A stretch of 64,000 nt of DNA. Origin: Deltaproteobacteria bacterium (lineage in GTDB: Bacteria > Myxococcota_A > UBA796 > SXON01). Position numbers and translations under genes: made by a program. Under the pieces are notes generated by a model. The model was not told where the DNA came from, made no database searches, and saw only the letters and a program-made list of their open reading frames with translations. The stretch is taken from contig BJHF01000023.1 in assembly GCA_014191855.1 (NCBI GenBank), positions 1 to 64,000 of the forward strand. Reading direction: 5' to 3'. Shown here piece by piece: positions 1 through 7,859 of the stretch; within the stretch, counting starts at the first letter, position 1; each line of letters begins with the position of its first letter.

Positions 1-79
1 AGCCATCCCGTTCCAGCCCCGCAAGCCCCTCGCAGGGGATTCGGCTGCAGGCGAGCACGAGGAGGAGCAGGGGGGTCAG
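1..79 (-). CDS. Partial lipoprotein gene, 5' end only, start codon lost in a repeat
   Basis: Read on the minus strand, this stretch encodes a leucine-rich hydrophobic segment ending in a lipobox (LVLAC, Cys codon at 47-49), then SRIPCEGLAGLERDG before it leaves the window. That is the N-terminus of an exported lipoprotein. The frame stays open upstream to a stop at 149-151. The only ATG/GTG/TTG codon in it is the GTG at 56-58, which is too close to the lipobox to make a working signal peptide. The codons before the hydrophobic core come from the repeat copy at 72-97. Either a CTG (77-79 or 68-70) is used as start, or repeat insertion removed the real start. Function unknown. Confidence 0.4.
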   Translation of the reverse strand, partial: MTPLLLLVLACSRIPCEGLAGLERDG

Positions 80-170
80 GACGGTGCCATTCCGATTGAA
101 GGGTAAGCTAGGGGTCAGGACGGTGCCATTCCGATTCAGCGGCGGGGGTCAGGACGGTGCCATTGCGATT
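72..170 (+). repeat. Left array of three REP-like repeats beside the RAYT gene
   Basis: Three direct copies of a 26-bp unit lie at 72-97, 111-136 and 145-170. They share the core ggggtcaggacggtgc followed by catt(c/g)cgatt. The same core occurs in inverted orientation beyond the 3' end of the transposase gene (1320-1722). The unit is not a simple tandem, because spacers of 13 and 8 bp separate the copies. Short repeats flanking a REP-associated tyrosine transposase gene are the usual arrangement for that family, so these are probably its cognate elements. Confidence 0.8.
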
Positions 171-304
171 GGAGCCCGCCTCGGCGGTGACGCGAGGCGC
201 GGGGACCTCCTCGCGGCCACGCCACCAGGTGCAGCGCCTCGCCCAAACCGACCCACTTGACGTTTTTGTGACGGTGCACAGTTGTCGCGTCCTCTGGACT
301 GACG

Positions 305-1261
305 ATGCCCCGCTCCCCCCGCATCCACTTCGACGGCGCGCGCCACCACGTGATGAATCGCGCCGCTCGCCGGCTGATGGTTTTCGACAAGGCCGAATAC
401 GTGGCCTACTTCGAGCAATTGCTGAGCGAGCTTCCCGGCCGTTTCGGGGCGCGCGTGCACGCATGGGCCCTGATGGGCAACCATTTTCACCTGCTGATTG
501 ACGTTCCGGAGGGGCGCTTACCGGCGTTGATGGCGTGGTTATCGGCTGCACTCGCGCGGAGGGTGAACGATCTGAACGGCTGGGACGGCCCGCTGTTTCG
601 CGGGCGTTATCGCAATCGCGTTGTGCTCGACGACGCGTACTGGCATGATGTTCTGGCGTATATCCATCTCAATCCCGTACGGGCCGGGATGGTAGACCAC
701 CCTGACGACAGCGGGCGAACGAGCCATCGGTTCTACTCCGGACAATCCGCGCCGCCCGCGTGGCTCACGACGCACGAGCTGCTCGAGCTCTACGGCGGCA
801 CCATCGGCTACTATGAGGAGATCGAGCAGGTTCTACGAGGTGAACGTACGCTCGACATCATGGCAGACGCGACGCTGCTGTGGGCGGGCCCGAGCACTCG
901 CGGAGCGGCGCTTCGCCCGCCGGCGCCGGCCGTATCGGCGCTGGAACCTGTAGAGGCCTTGGGTCAGGTGGCGAGATTGACGGCTTCGGCGGCGGAGCAA
1001 CTTCTCGTCGAAGGCCGGGGACATGTTGGCAACCTGCCGCGTACGCTCGCCGCGTGGTGGTTGCATCGGGCTGCGGCGCAAAGCCGAATTCAGACCGGGG
1101 AGCGCCTCGGAATGACGGCGAGCGGCGTGGCGTCGGCCGTGCACCGGGTGGTGCACGCGGGGGGCGAGTTGGGCGCCTGGCGGGACCGATTGCTGGAGGA
1201 ACGCTGGGCGCCGCTGAACCGGGAGTTCCGTGAGGGCGGACCCGACGACGTTGAAAATTGA
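305..1261 (+). CDS. REP-associated tyrosine transposase (RAYT, Y1/HUH family) with C-terminal helical domain
   Basis: A 318-residue protein. Residues 1-135 match the IS200-like Y1 transposase fold as found in RAYTs: the metal-binding HUH motif is LMGNHFHLL (His60 and His62), and the segment YIHLNPVRAGMV at 119-130 carries the likely nucleophile Tyr119. RAYTs nick single-stranded DNA at REP palindromes; they are usually single-copy and domesticated rather than true insertion sequences. Residues from about 210 to 300 form an extra helical domain (RTLAAWWLHRAAAQSRI, then GMTASGVASAVHRV) resembling the DnaA-type helix-turn-helix, a common C-terminal addition in deltaproteobacterial relatives. The ATG at 305 precedes an intact frame. 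Facing repeat arrays lie on both sides. Family call firm; DNA target inferred from context. Confidence 0.88.
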   Translation: MPRSPRIHFDGARHHVMNRAARRLMVFDKAEYVAYFEQLLSELPGRFGARVHAWALMGNHFHLLIDVPEGRLPALMAWLSAALARRVNDLNGWDGPLFRGRYRNRVVLDDAYWHDVLAYIHLNPVRAGMVDHPDDSGRTSHRFYSGQSAPPAWLTTHELLELYGGTIGYYEEIEQVLRGERTLDIMADATLLWAGPSTRGAALRPPAPAVSALEPVEALGQVARLTASAAEQLLVEGRGHVGNLPRTLAAWWLHRAAAQSRIQTGERLGMTASGVASAVHRVVHAGGELGAWRDRLLEERWAPLNREFREGGPDDVEN

Positions 1262-1301
1262 GGCGGTTTGCGGATGAGGACGGGGGTGGAGGAGTGGCGA
1301 C

Positions 1302-1722
1302 CAAACGAACGCACGTTGAAATGCAATCGCACCGTCCTGACCCCTTCAGCACCCTCCGCGCGCCAACCGCGGCGCCAACCGCGGCACCAAACGAACGCGC
1401 GTTGAAATGCAATCGCACCGTCCTGACCCCTTCAGCGCTTCGGCGCGGCGCCAACCGCGGCGCCAACCGCGGCGCCAACCGCGGTACCAAACGAACGCGC
1501 GTTTGACCCCTTCAGCGCCCTCCGCGCGCCAACCGCGGCGCCAAACGAACGCGCGTTGAAATGCAATCGCACCGTCCTGACCCCTTCAGCACCCTCCGCG
1601 CGCCCTCCGCGCGCCAACCGCGGCGCCAACCGCGGTACCAAACGAACGCGCGTTGAAACGCAATCGCACCGTCCTGACCCCTCCCCCTACCTCGCCAAAC
1701 GCAATGGCACCGCCCTGACCCC
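1302..1722 (-). repeat. Right array of composite REP-like repeats, inverted relative to the left array
   Basis: The core (read on this strand as caccgtcctgacccc) recurs at 1320-1344, 1406-1430, 1560-1584, 1657-1681 and, diverged, at 1698-1722. A copy with an internal deletion sits at 1488-1510. Four full copies are preceded by caaacgaacgcgcgttgaaa (one base changed in the first), which contains the perfect palindrome aacgcgcgtt (aacgcacgtt in the first copy). Copies are joined by blocks of aaccgcggcgcc repeated one to three times. Unit starts fall at 1302, 1388, 1488, 1542 and 1639. The last copy lies inside the coding frame of the next minus-strand gene. Palindrome plus core next to a RAYT gene fits a REP/BIME-type family. 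Confidence 0.85.
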
Positions 1723-2349
1723 GGCGCGCTCCCGACCGTAAAGCTGCTCCGGGTCTGCATCCCCGGTGAGGGCGGCGAGGGTGTCGACGAAGAGGAGGCG
1801 GTCGTGGCCTTCGAGGGGGAGCGGTTCGCCAAGGAGGCGCTGCCATCCGGCGAGGAGCACGCCGGTGCGGTCCTGTTCGGGGAGGTGGCGCGGGGGGGAT
1901 TCGGAGATCACCTTCTCGCCGTCGCAGCGTACCAGGCCCCGCGACTCATCAAGGCGGAGACTCCACCGGAGGCGACGCTCGCGCCAGACGGCGGCGTAGG
2001 CGCTCCGGCCGGCGTCGCTGTGCCAGACGACCAGCGCGGAGGCGAACGCCCCGGCGACGAGCTCCGCCGGATGAATCGGCGCCTGTCGCCGCGCAAGCGT
2101 GCCAAGGGCGCCCGCCGAAAGCTCTCCTTCGGGGGTGAAGAAGCCGCCCTCCGGGTACACAAACGTGGCCGTCCACACCAGCCGTTCCAGGCGGCCGGGC
2201 CACACGTCCGCCGGCCGCCACGGTCCCGAAACCGCGACGTCCAAGGTGGCCCAGGGCTGCAGCCAGCGCTCGTCCACGCGCGATGCCAGCTCGCGGGAGA
2301 GGCGCGCCGCGGAGAGCGGCTCGAGGGTGTGAAGCTGAACGAGGTCCAT
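1687..2349 (-). CDS. Hypothetical protein, C-terminus encoded by a repeat copy
   Basis: A 220-residue protein that I do not recognise. It is rich in Trp, Arg and Leu and has neither a signal peptide nor a membrane segment. It lies 20 nt downstream of the nucleoside transporter gene on the same strand and is probably the last gene of that operon. Its final residues (GVRAVPLRLAR) are translated from the diverged repeat copy at 1698-1722, so the native C-terminus was probably replaced or extended when the repeat arrived. Upstream sequence such as VWTATFVYPEGGFFTPEG looks like an ordinary soluble domain. Function unknown. Confidence 0.65.
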   Translation of the reverse strand: MDLVQLHTLEPLSAARLSRELASRVDERWLQPWATLDVAVSGPWRPADVWPGRLERLVWTATFVYPEGGFFTPEGELSAGALGTLARRQAPIHPAELVAGAFASALVVWHSDAGRSAYAAVWRERRLRWSLRLDESRGLVRCDGEKVISESPPRHLPEQDRTGVLLAGWQRLLGEPLPLEGHDRLLFVDTLAALTGDADPEQLYGRERAGVRAVPLRLAR

Positions 2350-2369
2350 CGGGCGCTACGATACCCCGG

Positions 2370-3650
2370 TCACGCGGTCATCATGCCGGCAACACAGGCC
2401 GTCATGAAGGTAGCGAGGGAACCGCCGAGCATGGCGCGGAGTGAGAGCGCTGCCAGATCGTCCTTGCGGTTGGGAGCGAGAGGGCCGATTCCACCGAGTT
2501 GAATGCCGATGCTCGCGAAGTTGGCGAAGCCGCAGAGGGCGTAGCTCGCGATGACAGCGCTGCGCGCCGAGAGCGGCGTAGCGCTCGCCTGGATTTTTCC
2601 GAGGTCGATGTAGGCGATGAACTCGGTGAGCACCAGCTTCTCGCCGAGGAGCTGGCCAACGACGCCGGCTTCCGCCCAGGGGACCCCCATCACGAACGCG
2701 ATCGGGGTGAACAACCATCCGAGGCACCTCGACAAGGACATCGGCTCGCCAGCAAAGGGGATGAGCCCCAAACACGCATCCGCCATCGCCATGAGCGCCA
2801 CGAACGCGATCAGCATCGCCGCGACGTTGATCGCGAGCTGCATGCCCTCGCTCGCGCCACGGGCCGCGGCCGCCATCACGTTGCCATCGGGACGCTCGTC
2901 GTTCATGCCCAGCGAAGCCGCCGTTACCGGCTTCTCTTTCTCCGGTACCATTACCTTCGCGATGACCAGCGTTGCCGGGGCGCTCAGGATACTGGACGTG
3001 ACGAGGTGGCCGGCGATCCCGGGAACATCGTGGAGGAACGCCACGTAGGCCGCGAGCACCCCGCCGGCCGTGTTCGCGAAGCCGCCGAGCATGATGCAGA
3101 ACAGCTCGCTCCGCGTCATGCGGGCGATGAAGGGCTTCACGAGGAGGGGCGCTTCGGTTTGCCCGAGGAAGATGTTCGCCGCGGTCGAGAGGGTTTCGGC
3201 GCCGCTGGTGCCCATGGTGCGGAACATCAGCCACGCCATGCCGTGCACCACCCGCTGCATGAGCCCGATGTGGTAGCTCACCGCCATCAACGCCGAGAAG
3301 AAGATGATGCTCGGGAGGATCCAGAACGCGAAGGTCTTCATGGGGGGCGAAATATGGCCCGCGTAGAAGCTCATCGTGCCGTCTGCGCCCATGATCTGGT
3401 GAGGTTCGATCGTCTGAAAGGCGAAGTCGGCCCCCTTCTCGGAGAAGCTCAGAAGCGTACGCACGCCAACGTCGACGTAGTGGAAGAAGAACTGCTGCGC
3501 GGCGGGGGAGAGCACGATGAGCCCGAAGAGGAGCTGGAGCCCGATCCCCCAGGCGATCACCCGCCAAGGGACCGTGCGCCGGTCTTCGCTCATCAACCAC
3601 GCGAGGAACACGAGCGCGAACAGGCCGAAGAACGAGACGACCTGCATCAT
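2370..3650 (-). CDS. nupC: NupC/CNT-family nucleoside transporter
   Basis: A 426-residue polytopic inner-membrane protein of the concentrative nucleoside transporter family, which imports nucleosides with H+ or Na+. The family signature is clear: GAETLSTAANIFLGQTEAPL, followed by the MTRSE segment and GGFANTAGGVLAAYV. Length fits the bacterial CNT family (about 400 residues). The start overlaps the stop of the carbonic anhydrase gene by 4 nt (ATGA), which implies translational coupling. Thymidine phosphorylase is encoded in the same operon, so the likely job is to bring in pyrimidine nucleosides for phosphorolysis. Exact substrate range and coupling ion cannot be told from sequence alone. Confidence 0.92.
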   Translation of the reverse strand: MMQVVSFFGLFALVFLAWLMSEDRRTVPWRVIAWGIGLQLLFGLIVLSPAAQQFFFHYVDVGVRTLLSFSEKGADFAFQTIEPHQIMGADGTMSFYAGHISPPMKTFAFWILPSIIFFSALMAVSYHIGLMQRVVHGMAWLMFRTMGTSGAETLSTAANIFLGQTEAPLLVKPFIARMTRSELFCIMLGGFANTAGGVLAAYVAFLHDVPGIAGHLVTSSILSAPATLVIAKVMVPEKEKPVTAASLGMNDERPDGNVMAAAARGASEGMQLAINVAAMLIAFVALMAMADACLGLIPFAGEPMSLSRCLGWLFTPIAFVMGVPWAEAGVVGQLLGEKLVLTEFIAYIDLGKIQASATPLSARSAVIASYALCGFANFASIGIQLGGIGPLAPNRKDDLAALSLRAMLGGSLATFMTACVAGMMTA

Positions 3651-4285
3651 ACCGGACCGCGCTCCAGGGCATGTTCGGCAGGAACGAAGCGCTCTCCCGC
3701 GGGATCAAACACGGTCACGCCACCGGAGTGCAGATCGTACACCCAGCCATGGAGCCAGAGCTCCTCCGCCTCCAGTCGCTTGCGCACGGCGGGGAACGTC
3801 GTGAGGTTCACGAGCTGCTGCATCACGTTGGCTTCCACCGCGGCGCGCCATTGCTCCTCGGGATCTACCAGCTCAATTCGTGAGGCCAGGATGCTCGGTG
3901 CCAGGTGATCGAGCCACTCATAGAGCGACGTCATCTGCTTGAGCTTCTTGTGACCGTCCAAAACCGCCTTCACGCCGCCACAACCATAGTGGCCGCACAC
4001 GACGACGTGCTCGACGTGGAGCACCTCCAGCGCGTAGTCGAGGGCGGCACCTACACTCGCATCCGCATCGTTGAGCGGCGGTACGGCGTTGGCGATGTTG
4101 CGCACCACGAACAGGTCGCCCGGCGCCGAGCTGGTCAACAGCTCAGGAACAACCCGGCTATCGCTGCACCCGATGTACAACGCGCCCGGTGACTGGTGCT
4201 CGCTCGCGAGCTTCTGGAGGAACGGTGCCGCGCCCGCGGCGAATTCACGGCGGAACGTGGCGTGACCGTCGAGGAGCTGACGCAT
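3647..4285 (-). CDS. Beta-class carbonic anhydrase
   Basis: A 212-residue cytosolic zinc enzyme interconverting CO2 and bicarbonate. The catalytic set is complete: Cys40, Asp42 and Arg44 in IGCSDSRV, and His99 and Cys102 in CGHYGCGG. The Asp-Arg dyad is intact. Length is typical of the bacterial Can-like enzymes. It lies 3 nt downstream of the TonB_C-like gene and overlaps nupC by 4 nt. Why it sits among nucleoside salvage genes is unclear; a bicarbonate supply for pyrimidine metabolism is possible but speculative. Confidence 0.95.
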   Translation of the reverse strand: MRQLLDGHATFRREFAAGAAPFLQKLASEHQSPGALYIGCSDSRVVPELLTSSAPGDLFVVRNIANAVPPLNDADASVGAALDYALEVLHVEHVVVCGHYGCGGVKAVLDGHKKLKQMTSLYEWLDHLAPSILASRIELVDPEEQWRAAVEANVMQQLVNLTTFPAVRKRLEAEELWLHGWVYDLHSGGVTVFDPAGERFVPAEHALERGPV

Positions 4286-4288
4286 CCC

Positions 4289-5881
4289 CTAATAGTCGCA
4301 CATCGAGAGCCGAACCCGAGCGGGCGTGCGCTCTCCCTGCACGATCACCGGGAAGAACACCCAGGTATTCAGCGCGTCGAATACCTGGCCGCTCACCTCA
4401 ATCTCCCCGCTGGCCCAACGGGTCTTGAGCACGTGGCCGACGTCGTCGAGATCCACGTCCACATAGCAGGCGCCCGTGGGGCGCGTTTGACCCCACTCGG
4501 GCGGGGTGAACCCGCGCACGTAGATCGGCGGCGCGGCGGTGCGCTTCGGGAGCGGCTTGGCGGCCCCGTCCACAAGGAGCTGCACCGACTGGGCGGGCAC
4601 GAGATCGGCGTCGTTGCGACGTACGAAGATGGGCGCTGGGAACACCGACTGCAGCGACGGCTGACCTGGCCGACTCGGCCACTCCCAGCCTTTGACGTTC
4701 GCTTCGGCGTCGGCCTTGGCGCCCGACGGGCAAGCCTCCGCGCGCACCACGACGGGCACACCCTTGTTGTCGATCAACGCCCGAACGTCGCACTTGTACG
4801 TGCCCGGCGGGTACAGGTCGAACGCGGCGCTGATCGGCGTGTTGTTGCCGTAGCTCGGCTCGATCTCCGACCAGTGCACGGCCGCGACCCCGTCGAAAGC
4901 GCGGCCGTTGTCGGGCAACGGCTCCGCCTCCGGGATGGGCGGCTCGTACACGGTGGGGTCGTCTTCGCGGGGAACCACGATGAACCTGTCTTTCGGGAGC
5001 GGAGCGTACCAGATCATCGAGAGCCGCAGCCAGGGATAGAACGGGTTCACGCCGTCGCGCTGCCAGATCCCTACGTCGCCGTAGGTGATGGGATCGGTGA
5101 ACGCGATCGCCACGCCGCCATCGCCGCCCACCGAGAGCCCTGGGATGGGCGTCATCAATTCACCGCGAAACGCGGCGTACATCGCGGCGCTGCCGTATGC
5201 GTCCCCGAAGCCGCCGATGGCCAGTCCGTAGATCCCGCGGTGCTCGAAGTGTCGGCGTTTGCTTGAGATGGCGATGTCCGCGTGGAACGTCGGCACCCAG
5301 AGCGGCGTGAGATCGCCGGGGATGAAATCCTGGTCCACATCCACGCCGCCGGAGAGGCTCACCTGCTCGCCGAGGTGAACGCGCCCCTCGGCGCCGAACC
5401 AGCCCGCGCCACCCACGCTGGCGACAGCCCCGACGAAGCCGACGATGTGCTTGCGCGGCAGGTAGCTCTGGACGCTGAACGTCGTCTCGTAGATGAGCTC
5501 GCCAGCGACCGGTCTTCCGTCCTGAGTGGCGGGATCGAACTTCCACTGCACGATCGCGGTGGCGAGCGCGTAGTACGGGTCCTCAGCGCACTCGATGTTC
5601 TCGACGTCCTTGACCGTTCCGCGCTCGGTAACGAGGATGCGGACCTCGCACGGATAGTCGCCACGCGGTACCGTTCGGTAGGACTGCGGCATCAGCGGAT
5701 CGACGCTGGGGTGCGCGACCGGGGGGGTGTAGCTCGGGGGCGCAGCCGGCAGCGCAGACGCGGGGGCGGGAGGCGCCTCGGCTGCCGGGGCCGGTGGTAC
5801 CGGCACCGAAACGGCAGGGGGAACCTCAACGGGAACCGGTTCGACAGCGTGGGCGGCGAGGGCGAGGAGCAGCAGGGTCAC
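4289..5881 (-). CDS. Exported protein with three TonB C-terminal-like domains and a central barrel-like region
   Basis: A 530-residue protein. A short hydrophobic leader (MTLLLLALAAHA) is followed by a Pro/Ala-rich linker to about residue 60. Three segments have the TonB C-terminal pattern of a CxVxVxxxGxV start followed by WxFxPxxxxGxPV: residues 78-136, about 355-410, and 470-528 ending WVFFPVIVQGERTPARVRL. Between the first two, residues 140-300 are glycine- and aromatic-rich and resemble an outer-membrane barrel or periplasmic beta structure. No N-terminal TonB membrane anchor is evident. The start overlaps the deoA stop by 4 nt. It probably acts in the periplasm or outer membrane; the exact role is unknown. 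Confidence 0.6.
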   Translation of the reverse strand: MTLLLLALAAHAVEPVPVEVPPAVSVPVPPAPAAEAPPAPASALPAAPPSYTPPVAHPSVDPLMPQSYRTVPRGDYPCEVRILVTERGTVKDVENIECAEDPYYALATAIVQWKFDPATQDGRPVAGELIYETTFSVQSYLPRKHIVGFVGAVASVGGAGWFGAEGRVHLGEQVSLSGGVDVDQDFIPGDLTPLWVPTFHADIAISSKRRHFEHRGIYGLAIGGFGDAYGSAAMYAAFRGELMTPIPGLSVGGDGGVAIAFTDPITYGDVGIWQRDGVNPFYPWLRLSMIWYAPLPKDRFIVVPREDDPTVYEPPIPEAEPLPDNGRAFDGVAAVHWSEIEPSYGNNTPISAAFDLYPPGTYKCDVRALIDNKGVPVVVRAEACPSGAKADAEANVKGWEWPSRPGQPSLQSVFPAPIFVRRNDADLVPAQSVQLLVDGAAKPLPKRTAAPPIYVRGFTPPEWGQTRPTGACYVDVDLDDVGHVLKTRWASGEIEVSGQVFDALNTWVFFPVIVQGERTPARVRLSMCDY

Positions 5882-7119
5882 GGCGTAGCCTCGATGCGCG
5901 CGAGCACGAGCGGACGGGGGGCCGCAACTTGACCGATCGTGAACGCACCCGCCACCTCGGCGCGCGCCCGCTCGACGGCCCGATCCGCGGTTTGTAGCGT
6001 CGCGAGGGGCTCTCCACGCTCCACACGGTCCCCAACCTTCTTGTGAACGAGCACGCCCACCCGGGGATCCACGGCATCCTCCGCGCGCAGCCGACCCGCG
6101 CCCAGCACGAAGGCAGCGCGACCCACCGCGAGCGCGTCACACCGGGTGATGAACCCAGTTTCTTCCGCCAGAACGACCAGCTCACGGGGCGCGTGCGGCA
6201 ACGCCGCGAGGCTCCCTCCCTGGGCGTGTACCATCCGCTCAAAACGGGCATAGGCGGCACCACTATCGAGCACCCGCTCGGCGTCGGGGTGGCCAGCCAG
6301 CGCGAGGGTGAGCGCGCGCAGGTCCGCCGGGCCGCCGCCCTTCAGCGTTTCGATCGACTCCACCACCTCGTTTACGTTCCCCGCCGCGATCCCCAGGGGT
6401 TGCTCCATGTCGGTGAGGTTCGCCGTGGTGTGCACCCCATACCCATTCCCGACACGCACCATGGCTTCGGCGAGCGTTTTCGCGTCGGCGAAGGTCTTCA
6501 TGAACGCGCCGGAGCCCACCTTCACATCCAGTACCAGGCGATCCAGCCCCTCGGCCAGCTTCTTCGAGAGGATGCTCGCCACGATCAGCGGGATGCACTC
6601 GACCGTCTGCGTTTCGTTGCGGAGCGCGTAGAGCACCCGGTCCGAGGGGGCCAATTCGCCCGTTTGGCCGCTGATGAAGCAGCCGACGTCGCGCAGCGTG
6701 GCGTGCAACGCGGCATCATCGAGATCGCAGCGGTAACCGGGGATCGCCTCCAGCTTGTCGAGGGTGCCGCCGGTGTGCCCGAGGCCGCGCCCGGAGATCA
6801 TCGGCACCTTCCACCCCAATTCGGCCCAGAGCGGCGCGAGCACGAGGCTCACCTTGTCGCCGACGCCGCCGGTGCTGTGCTTGTCCACGAAGGGGCCCTC
6901 AATCCCGGGCCAAGAAAGGCGCGTTCCGGAGTTCGTCATCTCCCGGGTGAGCGCGACCGTTTCTCCGTCGTCGAGGCCGCGGATAAACACGAAGCCGAGC
7001 CAGGCCGCGGCCTGCGGGCGGGAGACCGTGCCCTCGACAACGCCACGAACGAACGAGGCGATCTGGTCGTCGGAGAGGCGCCCGCCGGCGCGTTTGATGC
7101 GGAGGATGTCGTCGATCAT
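5878..7119 (-). CDS. deoA: Thymidine phosphorylase (pyrimidine nucleoside phosphorylase)
   Basis: A 413-residue cytosolic enzyme of the nucleoside phosphorylase II family. It splits thymidine, and possibly other pyrimidine nucleosides, with phosphate to the free base and (deoxy)ribose 1-phosphate. The phosphate-binding and signature motifs are visible: KHSTGGVGDK at 80-89 and SGRGLGHTGGTLDKLE at 109-124. The C-terminal lobe is present, so the protein is full length. It is the first gene of a leftward operon with the TonB_C-like gene, carbonic anhydrase and nupC, giving uptake and breakdown of nucleosides in one unit. DeoA versus Pdp specificity cannot be decided here. Confidence 0.93.
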   Translation of the reverse strand: MIDDILRIKRAGGRLSDDQIASFVRGVVEGTVSRPQAAAWLGFVFIRGLDDGETVALTREMTNSGTRLSWPGIEGPFVDKHSTGGVGDKVSLVLAPLWAELGWKVPMISGRGLGHTGGTLDKLEAIPGYRCDLDDAALHATLRDVGCFISGQTGELAPSDRVLYALRNETQTVECIPLIVASILSKKLAEGLDRLVLDVKVGSGAFMKTFADAKTLAEAMVRVGNGYGVHTTANLTDMEQPLGIAAGNVNEVVESIETLKGGGPADLRALTLALAGHPDAERVLDSGAAYARFERMVHAQGGSLAALPHAPRELVVLAEETGFITRCDALAVGRAAFVLGAGRLRAEDAVDPRVGVLVHKKVGDRVERGEPLATLQTADRAVERARAEVAGAFTIGQVAAPRPLVLARIEATP

Positions 7120-7198
7120 GGGCGCGCGGGGGGTCTAACCCGGAGGCCACCGGCTGGAGGCGTGAGGCCCGAGGACCCGGGGCGGCTATGTTCCCGCG

Positions 7199-7759
7199 GT
7201 GCTTCCCCTCCGCGACTGTGGCGCCCTCAACCCGGCGGCGACCTACACCGACCGCTGGTTCGGGCTCGCCGACGTCACCCCGGACCAGGCGGCGCTCAGC
7301 GAGGTGGTGACGCCGATGCTGCGCGGGCACGAACGGGTGCTGCACGTCGGGATCGGCGCATCGGAGCTGGCGCGTCGGTGGAGCGGGCGGGTATCGCAAA
7401 TCGATGGGATCACGGTGATGCAGGGAGAGCTGGATGCTTCGCCGGCGCTGCCAAACTACCGGGTGTGGTGGCGCAACAAGTACGCGTCGGGGGGGTGGCC
7501 CGACAACTACGATGTCATCGTGGACAACAATCCGGGGTCGTTCGCGTGTTGTCGAAAACACAGCTCGGAATGGCTGGATTCGGCGGCGGGCATGCTCGCG
7601 CCCGGGGGTATGTTTGTGACACACGCCCGGGGATGCACCTACCGGAAGCCGGGTGGCGTCGCGATGGGGTGGTTGGCCTGGTGGTGGGCGGGCAAACGGC
7701 GGGGGATGCGAGTGGAGCGGTTCACGGCGGACGTTTGGATTTGGAGGCGGGGGACGTGA
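7199..7759 (+). CDS. Class I methyltransferase-like protein
   Basis: A 186-residue protein starting at GTG 7199. The segment VLHVGIGASELARRW (about residues 46-60) is a Rossmann motif I with a loose glycine loop, and YDVIVDNNPGS followed by GMLAPGGMFVTH matches motifs IV-VI of SAM-dependent methyltransferases. It could also be a spermidine-synthase-like or degenerate relative, since the glycine loop is poor (GIGAS). It diverges from deoA with an 80-nt gap and lies upstream of trmB on the same strand. Substrate unknown. Confidence 0.5.
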   Translation: MLPLRDCGALNPAATYTDRWFGLADVTPDQAALSEVVTPMLRGHERVLHVGIGASELARRWSGRVSQIDGITVMQGELDASPALPNYRVWWRNKYASGGWPDNYDVIVDNNPGSFACCRKHSSEWLDSAAGMLAPGGMFVTHARGCTYRKPGGVAMGWLAWWWAGKRRGMRVERFTADVWIWRRGT

Positions 7760-7859
7760 GCCACGATGGGCGAGGCGCGCGGCCCGGTCCCGAGGTCAGG
7801 CTGCCTTGCCGCGCCTCGCGGTGGCCCCGCACCCCCGCCCCGAGTACACGGCTCCCGCC

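Noticed and set aside
257-285. Possible sigma70 promoter for the RAYT gene (TTGACG with 17-nt spacer).
   Set aside because: The -10 hexamer AGTTGT is too far from consensus to support it without data.
108-551. Long open frames on the minus strand over the left repeat array and RAYT start.
   Set aside because: Composition is Arg/Ser/Pro-rich and matches antisense of GC-rich coding sequence; no ribosome site or conserved motif.
2499-3908. Long plus-strand frame opposite nupC and the carbonic anhydrase gene.
   Set aside because: It is antisense to two well-supported genes and consists of His/Arg/Glu-rich low-complexity sequence.
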